Positions 1-5,812 of a stretch of 19,447 bases of DNA are shown piece by piece. Origin of the DNA: JAAYKM01 sp964408155. GTDB lineage: Bacteria > Desulfobacterota > Syntrophia > Syntrophales > JAAYKM01. The translations under genes were made by a program, and so were the position numbers. Numbering within the stretch: position 1 is the stretch's first letter; each line of letters opens with the position of its first letter. The stretch spans positions 1 through 19,447 of the forward strand of contig CAYOYJ010000031.1 in the NCBI GenBank assembly GCA_964408155.1. Direction: 5' to 3'. The notes beneath the pieces are model-generated. The model was given only the letters and a program-made list of their open reading frames with translations, did no database searches and had not been told where the DNA came from.

Positions 1-492
1 AACTTTTACTTTGATGGGGATGTCAATATAAAACTTTTCATTGCCGGGCAGAGACGTCTTGTTACCTTTTGTTTCGGATTCCTCTTGGGTTTTTCCTGCT
101 TTTTCCTTGGATTCACTAATTTTTATCGGAGCAACAAAAATGGGTTCAAATAAAAGGAAATCTATTCCGGAATTTCGACCGGCCAGGGATACGGATTCAA
201 CAAGCCCCGGTATTTCTTTCTTATCCGGCAATTTTGTCAACGCTGCCTTGAAGTCCTCTCTCAGCTTTTTAAGCTGACGAATGTAAGTGTCCTTTTGTGC
301 GGCAATCACTTTCTTTGCAGCGATATCTTGCTGTAATTCACTTAATCTACTTTCTAAACTCCCCTTTTTTTCCAGAGCACTTTGGAGATAAAAGAAATAG
401 TAGAAATACCCAACCAGAAGACAGGCAAAAAATACCACAGCGGCCCTCATGCGAGGCGAGAGTTTTTTGAGATCTTCAGCAGTAATGGCCAT
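1..492 (-). CDS. pilO: PilO, type IV pilus inner-membrane platform protein (3' end cut by window edge)
   Basis: An open frame of 164 codons runs from an ATG at 492 to base 1 with no stop, so the C terminus lies outside the window. After a short cytoplasmic N terminus there is one hydrophobic segment (about residues 17-35, rich in F, Y, V and L). A charged heptad-like coiled coil follows (about 36-80), then the beginning of a periplasmic domain. This is the PilO layout. The family pairs with PilN to link the PilM-bound cytoplasmic motor to PilP/PilQ in type IV pilus assembly. It starts 3 bases after the pilN stop, in the order pilM-pilN-pilO; pilP and pilQ would be expected next. The call rests on architecture plus gene order, because PilO sequences are poorly conserved. 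About 164 of an expected 200 or so residues are visible. Confidence 0.87.
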   Translation of the reverse strand, partial: MAITAEDLKKLSPRMRAAVVFFACLLVGYFYYFFYLQSALEKKGSLESRLSELQQDIAAKKVIAAQKDTYIRQLKKLREDFKAALTKLPDKKEIPGLVESVSLAGRNSGIDFLLFEPIFVAPIKISESKEKAGKTQEESETKGNKTSLPGNEKFYIDIPIKVKV

Positions 493-495
493 TAC

Positions 496-1041
496 TTACC
501 CCTTTTTAATCCCACACTTAAGTTTGAATGATTGTATTTTTACGCCTGAAAACTCATCCTGTTTGGATGAAACAAGATCTACATTCGCGATAAACGCTAA
601 GGTCTCCAAAGACTTCATGAAGTTTGCTACCGCAATGGTATTCTTGGCTTTACCTTCAATAGACAAGGCTGTCTCTGTTTGGGAGATACTATCAAGAGAG
701 AGTTCTTTTGTAGGCACCGCCGATGCCAGCTGATCAAGCATATTCACAGGGAAAGTTCGGCCTTCTTCCAATTTTGTGATCAGGCCTATCTTATTTTCCA
801 TATTCTTTTTATCGGCCTTAAATTCGTCTATGTTTCCAACGATTTTTTTCAACTCCGTAATCTGTTGCTCACTGTCGCGAATATTATTTTCGAGAAGGAC
901 GATCCGCGCAACCATGTAAAGATGAAGGACTGCGATGCAGGCCATGAAAGCGATGAATGAGCCGACAATAACAAAAATCTGTTTAGCCTGACTGACCTTC
1001 TTTTCCGTCTCATGATAGGGAAGTAGATTGATTCTTATCAT
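496..1041 (-). CDS. pilN: PilN, type IV pilus assembly protein
   Basis: This is a 181-residue bitopic membrane protein. Its first residues, MIRINLLP, carry the conserved N-terminal motif that inserts into the groove of PilM in the characterised pilus systems. Residues about 22-45 form a single transmembrane helix, followed by a coiled coil (about 46-75) and a small periplasmic ferredoxin-like domain. It should dimerise with PilO in the inner membrane and transmit signals between the cytoplasmic PilM ring and the periplasmic PilP/PilQ. Its ATG overlaps the pilM stop as ATGA (4 bases), and pilO follows after 3 bases, so the three are probably made in fixed proportion from one message. The length is normal for the family. 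Confidence 0.93.
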   Translation of the reverse strand: MIRINLLPYHETEKKVSQAKQIFVIVGSFIAFMACIAVLHLYMVARIVLLENNIRDSEQQITELKKIVGNIDEFKADKKNMENKIGLITKLEEGRTFPVNMLDQLASAVPTKELSLDSISQTETALSIEGKAKNTIAVANFMKSLETLAFIANVDLVSSKQDEFSGVKIQSFKLKCGIKKG

Positions 1042-2129
1042 TTATCCCCCACCCTTCTCAGGGCTAATCCTACGCAAACCGCGGCCGATGGACCGATTTT
1101 TTCAATGTCTGTTGCGTTGAATTTCCTCTGATTGTAAACGATTTTCTTAAAAGGATTGACAATCTCTGTCTTAATGTTCATTCTTTCGTGAAGATGTTCC
1201 GCAAGACCCGGTATCCTGGCAGACCCGCCGGAGAAGAAAACAGCCTTGATTTCGGCGCCGCCATATGTCGAGCGATAATAATCGACCGATCTCTGAATCT
1301 CTGAGCAAATCTGATCCGACGCGGCAAGGAGGCTCTCGCGAAACCTTGATTGAGCCTCGGCATCGCCCTCGACTCCATTCACTTTGAGGCGTTCAGCTTC
1401 ATCCAAACTGGCCAGTCCCATGCTCTGCTTGAGTTCCTCGTTGACATGCTCTCCACCCAGGGTAAAATCTCGGGTCAAGACCGATCCTCCATTCTTCAAA
1501 ACATTGATGTTGGTCATCGTGGCCCCGATGTTAACCAGGATAATGATCTCATCATCTCCCCCGACATCATAATTTTCTTCGTACATTGTCTCCAACGCGA
1601 AAGAATCGACGTCCATGATCACGGCATTGAGTCCCGCACTTTTGATTGCATCGGCATAACTGTCAACAATGTCTGATTTGGCGGCCACCAGCATGACGTC
1701 CATTTGGGAGGGGTTGAACTCATTGTCCCCTAAAATCTGGAAATCATAGCTGACATCTTCCATGCTATCGAAGGGAAGGTACTTACTCGCCTCGTCATGG
1801 ATAAGCACACGCAACTCTTCCGGCGACATCTTCAAGAAGGTAACCTTTTGGGAGATAACTGAAGTACCTGAAAGAGACGTCACCACATTCCGACATTTCG
1901 CACCGGAAAGCTCAAAGAGTTCTTTAATTTTACGCGTGAGGATTTGAGGCTCCGCCAGGAGGCCCTCATTGACGACCCCTTTCGGAAGTGGGATTTGATG
2001 GTAGCGGCTGAGGGTGTACCCTCCTCCGGATCGTTCTATTTCAGCCAGCTTGAGAGAACTCGATCCGATATCCAGACCCACCAACTGCTTTTTTGATGAA
2101 AACAAATCTCTAATACTGAAATCGCCCAT
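1038..2129 (-). CDS. pilM: PilM, actin-like type IV pilus assembly ATPase
   Basis: This is a 363-residue cytoplasmic protein of the FtsA/actin-fold PilM family. The phosphate-1 loop VGLDIGSSSLKL is at residues 17-28. The phosphate-2 region (LVNIGATMTNINVL) and the adenosine-binding VFFSGGSARIPGL segment follow in order. PilM binds the N-terminal peptide of PilN and couples the pilus motor ATPases to the membrane platform. The start is set at the ATG at 2129: it has GGTGAT just upstream, and homologues begin a few residues before the LF..KK segment. A frame extension to a TTG at 2180 has no ribosome site and would add 17 unconserved residues. A candidate sigma-54 promoter lies about 125 bases upstream. 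The stop overlaps the pilN start. Confidence 0.94.
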   Translation of the reverse strand: MGDFSIRDLFSSKKQLVGLDIGSSSLKLAEIERSGGGYTLSRYHQIPLPKGVVNEGLLAEPQILTRKIKELFELSGAKCRNVVTSLSGTSVISQKVTFLKMSPEELRVLIHDEASKYLPFDSMEDVSYDFQILGDNEFNPSQMDVMLVAAKSDIVDSYADAIKSAGLNAVIMDVDSFALETMYEENYDVGGDDEIIILVNIGATMTNINVLKNGGSVLTRDFTLGGEHVNEELKQSMGLASLDEAERLKVNGVEGDAEAQSRFRESLLAASDQICSEIQRSVDYYRSTYGGAEIKAVFFSGGSARIPGLAEHLHERMNIKTEIVNPFKKIVYNQRKFNATDIEKIGPSAAVCVGLALRRVGDK

Positions 2130-2252
2130 TGGATCACCGTTTAATTGACTTGATAAATGCCATCCATGAAACCGGCCCAATAATTTTCAAATAATTGCGA
2201 CTTGGGGAAACTAATCACCCGCTGCAGAAATGATCTGCGTTTAATCAGTTTT

Positions 2253-2268
2253 AGCAAATTTGGTGCCA
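2253..2268 (-). promoter_or_regulatory. sigma-54 (-24/-12) promoter of pilMNO
   Basis: The minus strand reads TGGCAC-N5-TTGCT, with GG and GC dinucleotides at the spacing required by RpoN holoenzyme. It differs from the consensus TGGCAC-N5-TTGCA only in the last base. Transcription would start near 2242, giving a leader of about 113 bases before the pilM ATG. It sits between the ftsB stop (2304) and pilM, so it would give the pilus genes their own enhancer-dependent promoter. The activator (PilR-like or other) is not in the window, and its binding sites would fall inside ftsB. The motif is seen directly; its activity is inferred. Confidence 0.72.
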
Positions 2269-2303
2269 CCATGGATAATTTGGGAAACTATTGCCACACC
2301 CTC

Positions 2304-2570
2304 TTACTTTGAAATCCGGAAAATAACATCCCCCTGCTTTACCATACCCAGATCATTTCGGGCGATCATCTCGATGTAGTTCAAATTCGACTGGAGCAGG
2401 TTTATCTCCTCTTTTAGAGATTGATTTTCACGGATGACATCATAATTCACTTTTTGCAGTTCGCGGAGCCGCTGCTGCATCAAATAGCTGTCCCAAAGCC
2501 CTCGATTACCGAAGGTAATCAGTAACCCGACAAACACGATAAAAATGATAATGTATCTCCCGACTCTCAC
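2304..2570 (-). CDS. ftsB: FtsB/DivIC-family septum formation initiator
   Basis: This is an 88-residue bitopic protein. A short N terminus leads into a transmembrane helix (about residues 5-20, IIIFIVFVGLLI), then a coiled coil rich in Q, E, L and N (about 30-65). It ends in the family's C-terminal signature, ARNDLGMVKQGDVIFRI. FtsB-type proteins join FtsL and FtsQ in the division complex and help activate septal peptidoglycan synthesis. The start codon is GTG at 2570, preceded by AAAGGA 10 bases upstream; no in-frame ATG fits better. The gene stands alone between the DUF39 gene and pilM, with its own promoter candidate upstream at 2712-2740. Length is typical. Whether it is strictly FtsB or DivIC-like cannot be decided from sequence alone. 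Confidence 0.88.
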   Translation of the reverse strand: MRVGRYIIIFIVFVGLLITFGNRGLWDSYLMQQRLRELQKVNYDVIRENQSLKEEINLLQSNLNYIEMIARNDLGMVKQGDVIFRISK

Positions 2571-2659
2571 AGCAAACAGATCCTTTCAGCAAGCCTAAAA
2601 GAGCGTTTGTTCCGAGAAACCCATCCGGAGCCACCACAAAGATAAAAGGTGTCGGAGCG

Positions 2660-2697
2660 TTTCACGTCAAATACCTGACTTTTCACCTCGTCAAATA
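2660..2697. repeat. Pair of imperfect direct repeats in the ftsB leader
   Basis: On the plus strand TTTCACGTCAAATA (2660-2673) is repeated as TTTCAC-CTC-GTCAAATA (2681-2697), the second copy carrying three extra bases. On the minus strand each copy reads TATTTGACG followed by TGAAA, so each also contains a -35-like TTGACG. The pair lies just downstream of the predicted ftsB transcription start, where an operator or a second, weaker promoter (TTGACG-N17-TTTTAT, 2642-2670) could sit. Function is unknown. Confidence 0.4.
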
Positions 2698-2711
2698 ATT
2701 GACTTGATGCG

Positions 2712-2740
2712 TTTATATAATGGTTTTATTTCGCGTGCAA
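2712..2740 (-). promoter_or_regulatory. sigma-70-type promoter for ftsB
   Basis: The minus strand has TTGCAC (2735-2740), exactly 17 bases, then TATAAA (2712-2717), an almost ideal housekeeping promoter. It begins 20 bases after the DUF39 stop codon, in an AT-rich stretch. The predicted start is near 2705, giving a leader of about 135 bases to the ftsB GTG. No terminator hairpin is visible between DUF39 and this promoter, so read-through may also contribute. Confidence 0.62.
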
Positions 2741-2760
2741 CAATAAATATTGTGAATTCT

Positions 2761-3936
2761 TCACATTTTTGTCGACGACAAGAGCTGCTGCGGCTCTCCC
2801 AGCAGAAAAGCGCCTTCTTCGATCCATTTCTTCAATAAATTCGCAATCTCCCGGGCCTTAAAGTAACTTGACAGAGGGGCCGTGGCAATTTTTTGACCAT
2901 TTAAGGTTATTTGGCCGCTTCTCAGCTCTTTATAGCTGACCTCCCCCAGGCTTTTGCCAACCCCCTTTGGATAATCCATGCTGTAATCATAAATTTGTGT
3001 ATAAATATCTTCGTCCCTGACTGCAGTGTATCGTGCCATTTCTTCGCTGAGGATGGGAATCGGTATCCCGATGCCGATATAAAGAGAAACACCATACCCT
3101 AAAATGCTTGCCCCCACCACCCATTCCGGGCTCATATCCTTCAGATTGCCGATTGTGGCAATCGTTCCGGCACCGCCGCGCGGCACACCATTCTCTCCCC
3201 TGGGCACGTCGGGATTATGCTGCGTACCCTCCCATGCCACAAAACCTTGAGCGCCTCCCAAAAAGATGCGCGTGCCAATACCGATCGTTTTGTAGAAGGG
3301 ATCGTTGAACAGCGGGCTCATCTGACCGGATGTGGCGTAATTGGCATTGGCCATCTTTGGCCGGAGCATACCCATATAGGTATAAATCGTCCTGTCCGAC
3401 ATGTTAACGGCACAGTTGTAATTCTGATAAGCGTTGCGCGGATTAAAAAGAATTGCGTCCCTGAGATCCCCCAAAGTAATCTTTTTCTCGATTTTTCTCG
3501 CGGGATAACAATCCGTTCCATAACCCTCGGCCCTGAGGCGAATCACCTTGCCGCTTACCAGATCTTCAATGACATGGCCGCCGCCATAATGAAACTCTCC
3601 CGGATACACACTATTTAAGGGATCTCCTTCGACCACCTCCGTAACGCCGATATAGCAGTCCACAGCAGCGATTCCGCCATAGGCCGGCACATCATTTAAC
3701 CAAACCTTGGAAGCTCTGATCCGCGGAGAAGTATGGCCAAAATTCAGAAAGGCTCCCGAGGAGCACATGGGACTGAATGTCCCGGTTGTCACAACATCGA
3801 TACGCTTGGCCGCTTCGACATCACCGTGTCTTTCGACAATATCGATCATCTCTTCGGCTGTCACAACAACCGCCTTGCCTTGTTTAATCTTTTCATTGAT
3901 GTCTTTGATGGTTTTCCGAACCCTATTTTTTTTCAT
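2761..3936 (-). CDS. DUF39-family homocysteine biosynthesis protein (L-aspartate semialdehyde sulfurtransferase type)
   Basis: This is a 391-residue protein of the DUF39/COG1900 family. In methanogens and Desulfovibrio the family takes part in direct sulfide incorporation into aspartate semialdehyde to form homocysteine. The family signatures are clear: GKAVVVTAEEM near the N terminus, the TTGTFSPMCSSGAFLNFGH block with Cys58, WLNDVPAYGG, and GTDCYP with Cys143. Cys58 and Cys143 are the candidate sulfur-handling residues. There is no C-terminal CBS pair, so this is the short bacterial form. The partner NIL-domain ferredoxin is not in the window. The start chosen is the ATG at 3936, with GAGG 9 bases upstream and homologue-like length. 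An ATG at 4008 would add 24 unconserved residues. Its first 14 bases overlap a possible small gene. Substrate is inferred from the family. Confidence 0.86.
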   Translation of the reverse strand: MKKNRVRKTIKDINEKIKQGKAVVVTAEEMIDIVERHGDVEAAKRIDVVTTGTFSPMCSSGAFLNFGHTSPRIRASKVWLNDVPAYGGIAAVDCYIGVTEVVEGDPLNSVYPGEFHYGGGHVIEDLVSGKVIRLRAEGYGTDCYPARKIEKKITLGDLRDAILFNPRNAYQNYNCAVNMSDRTIYTYMGMLRPKMANANYATSGQMSPLFNDPFYKTIGIGTRIFLGGAQGFVAWEGTQHNPDVPRGENGVPRGGAGTIATIGNLKDMSPEWVVGASILGYGVSLYIGIGIPIPILSEEMARYTAVRDEDIYTQIYDYSMDYPKGVGKSLGEVSYKELRSGQITLNGQKIATAPLSSYFKAREIANLLKKWIEEGAFLLGEPQQLLSSTKM

Positions 3937-4051
3937 ATCCCTTAGCCTCAAAGCGAATGATTTGGAAATTCGCATCTTGATAGCATAAACCCGTGTAATA
4001 ATCCACATTCCCGGTAAAATCAGCCGTGGTCCGGCCGTGCATCCCGCCCAT
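3923..4051 (-). CDS. Possible small protein (42 aa) coupled to the DUF39 gene
   Basis: A 42-codon frame starts at an ATG at 4051, preceded by a perfect GGAGG (4059-4063) at 7 bases' spacing. It stops at 3923, overlapping the DUF39 start by 14 bases. The peptide begins MGGMHGRTTADFTGN and ends in FEAKGYEKK. It is hydrophilic, with one Cys and several aromatics, and no membrane segment or known motif that I recognise. The frame stays open upstream as far as a GTG at 4132 inside dut (69 codons), but that start has no good ribosome site. It occupies most of the otherwise empty 161-base dut-DUF39 gap. Possibilities are a real small protein, a leader peptide that couples translation to DUF39, or chance. 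Favouring a real gene are the strong ribosome site and the overlap; against it are the short length and no recognised family. Confidence 0.42.
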   Translation of the reverse strand: MGGMHGRTTADFTGNVDYYTGLCYQDANFQIIRFEAKGYEKK

Positions 4052-4058
4052 TGCTTTT

Positions 4059-4063
4059 CCTCC
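4059..4063 (-). promoter_or_regulatory. Shine-Dalgarno GGAGG of the 42-aa ORF
   Basis: GGAGG lies on the minus strand 7 bases before the ATG at 4051. It is a better ribosome site than that of the DUF39 gene itself and is the main evidence that the small frame is translated. Confidence 0.5.
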
Positions 4064-4097
4064 GCCGATCACTCGTCCTGCCGCAGTACAGGTCAGA

Positions 4098-4559
4098 TTA
4101 TGACGACCGGGTATGACCGAAGCCACCCGCACCTCTGACCGTCAAGCTCAGAGTGTCCTGTTCCTGCCAGCAACCTTTGCAGACCGGTTGAATAATCATC
4201 TGGGCAATCCGGTCTCCGCGTTTCACATCGAACGGTCTCTTGCCATGATTGATCAGAATGATCCCGACTTCTCCCCGGTAGTCCGCATCAATGGTCCCGG
4301 GAGCGTTTAATAAAGTAACGCCAAATTCCATGGCCAAGCCGCTTCGTGGCCGGATCTGGGCTTCAAAACCCTCCGGCAGAGCCATGACGAACCCGGCGGG
4401 GATCTTTTTCCACTCCCCTGGCTGAAGCGTTTCGATTGCCGATACCGCCGCGCGCACATCCATTCCCGCGGCATGGGTTGTCATATAGCGCGGCAGATCA
4501 ATATCATCCTGACCTGGCAACCGTTTTACGGGAATACAGATTTCCTGTTGCTGTTTCAT
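4098..4559 (-). CDS. dut: dUTP diphosphatase (dUTPase)
   Basis: This is a 153-residue homotrimeric-type dUTPase, hydrolysing dUTP to dUMP and pyrophosphate to keep uracil out of DNA and supply thymidylate synthesis. All five family motifs are present in order: AGMDVRA (31-37), RPRSGLA (70-76), GTIDADYRGE (88-97) with the catalytic Asp and the uracil-site Tyr, GDRIAQMIIQP (115-125), and RGAGGFGHT (142-150). In the last motif His replaces the more usual Ser, a common variant. The ATG overlaps the stop of the upstream peptidase gene by 4 bases (ATGA), so it is translationally coupled at the tail of the pnp end of the operon. The length is normal. Confidence 0.97.
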   Translation of the reverse strand: MKQQQEICIPVKRLPGQDDIDLPRYMTTHAAGMDVRAAVSAIETLQPGEWKKIPAGFVMALPEGFEAQIRPRSGLAMEFGVTLLNAPGTIDADYRGEVGIILINHGKRPFDVKRGDRIAQMIIQPVCKGCWQEQDTLSLTVRGAGGFGHTRSS

Positions 4560-5812
4560 CCTGGACTTCGCATTTCTTCGGTTATACCGGGATCAACCCG
4601 ACCTATGGCAACCATTGACAGCTTCTCCGGGGCAAACATCTCGCCCGCCAAATTGCCGATGTCCTGCTGAGAAACCCCTTCGATTCGCTCCATGACTTCA
4701 TCCCATAAAATCTGACGTCCAAAGCAGAATTCATTCTTGGCCAGGCGGGTCATGCGATTATCCGTGCTTTCCATGCTGAGGAGGAAGTTTCCCTTGATCA
4801 TTTCCTTGGCGTCTCTCAATTCCTTATCATTTAACGAATGGTCACAAAGACGCTTGATCTCCTTCCGCACCAGGCGAATGACCTGCCGGATTTCCCCGGC
4901 CCCGGTTCCGGCGTATATACCGAGCATACCTGTATCCAGATAAGAGTTCAAATAAGACTGGATGTCGTACACGAGACCTCTTTTTTCTCTGACCTCCTGA
5001 AAGAGGCGTGAACTCATGCTCCCCCCCAGAAAGGCATTCATCAGAAAAGATGCGTACCTTCTGGGATCGGTCGATGAAGGCGCCGGACAACCCAGGACAA
5101 GATGCACCTGTTCCAGATCTTTATAAACCGTGGACATGACGGCGGATGGCACCGGAGGGACATCCTTGAAAGTTTCGCCCATGCCGTCCAAGGATTCAAA
5201 ATGACGGGAGACCAGATCCAGCAGTTGTTCATGCTGCATCTTCCCTGCCACGGAAATAACTAGATTGCGCCCCCGATAATTCCGAATAAAAAAGCGGACA
5301 ATCCTTTGCCGATTCAGGGCTGCCACACTGTCCCGGGTCCCCATGATCGGACGGGCCAGAGGATGCCCGTTCCAGAGTTGGGCTTCAAAAAGATCATGGA
5401 CATTTTCATCCGGAGAATCCTCCAGGGAGCGGATTTCCTGGTGGATTACCGACTTTTCCCTTTCGATTTCTGCGGACTGAAAGCATGAATTTTTGAGGAT
5501 ATCGGCCAGCAGTTCAATGGCCAGATCAAGGTAGTAATCAGGCACCTTGACATAGAAAGCGGTACTTTCTTTCCCCGTGGAGGCGTTGATGACGCCGCCC
5601 ACCGCGTCAATGGCGGCGGCGATTTCTAAAGGGGACCGTTTCTTGGTCCCCTTGAAAAGCATGTGTTCGATGAAATGAGCGATACCATTGTTTGCCCTGT
5701 TTTCATGACGGGAGCCACAGTAGACCCATACGCCAATGGATACGGAGCGGACATGATTGATTTCCTCTGAAACGACACGAATCCCGTTAGCGAGGATGGT
5801 CCTATTGACCAT
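4556..5812 (-). CDS. M16-family zinc peptidase (PqqL/mitochondrial processing peptidase-like)
   Basis: This is a 418-residue single-unit M16 metallopeptidase. The inverted zinc motif HFIEH is at residues 46-50, and the third ligand is Glu126 in EREKSVIHQEI, 76 residues after the second His as in the family. The C-terminal half has the RGLVYDIQS segment that completes the substrate pocket. All catalytic residues are present, so it should be the active partner rather than the inactive paralogue. There is no signal peptide, so it is likely cytoplasmic. Its substrate is unknown. In many bacteria this gene directly follows pnp, as here. The ATG lies inside the pnp end (11-base overlap), and its stop overlaps dut. 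Confidence 0.93.
   Translation of the reverse strand: MVNRTILANGIRVVSEEINHVRSVSIGVWVYCGSRHENRANNGIAHFIEHMLFKGTKKRSPLEIAAAIDAVGGVINASTGKESTAFYVKVPDYYLDLAIELLADILKNSCFQSAEIEREKSVIHQEIRSLEDSPDENVHDLFEAQLWNGHPLARPIMGTRDSVAALNRQRIVRFFIRNYRGRNLVISVAGKMQHEQLLDLVSRHFESLDGMGETFKDVPPVPSAVMSTVYKDLEQVHLVLGCPAPSSTDPRRYASFLMNAFLGGSMSSRLFQEVREKRGLVYDIQSYLNSYLDTGMLGIYAGTGAGEIRQVIRLVRKEIKRLCDHSLNDKELRDAKEMIKGNFLLSMESTDNRMTRLAKNEFCFGRQILWDEVMERIEGVSQQDIGNLAGEMFAPEKLSMVAIGRVDPGITEEMRSPG

Noticed and set aside
2141..2272. 43-codon minus-strand ORF between ftsB and pilM
   Set aside because: It has no ribosome site and spans the -12 element and start of the sigma-54 promoter, so it is better explained as leader DNA.
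2699..2721. Plus-strand TTGACT and TATAAT boxes
   Set aside because: Both hexamers are good, but the spacer is only 11 bases and no plus-strand gene follows.
4008..4097. Methionine-related riboswitch (SAM or SAH type) upstream of DUF39
   Set aside because: I looked for the known core sequences and stems of SAM-I, SAM-II, SAH and THF riboswitches and saw none.
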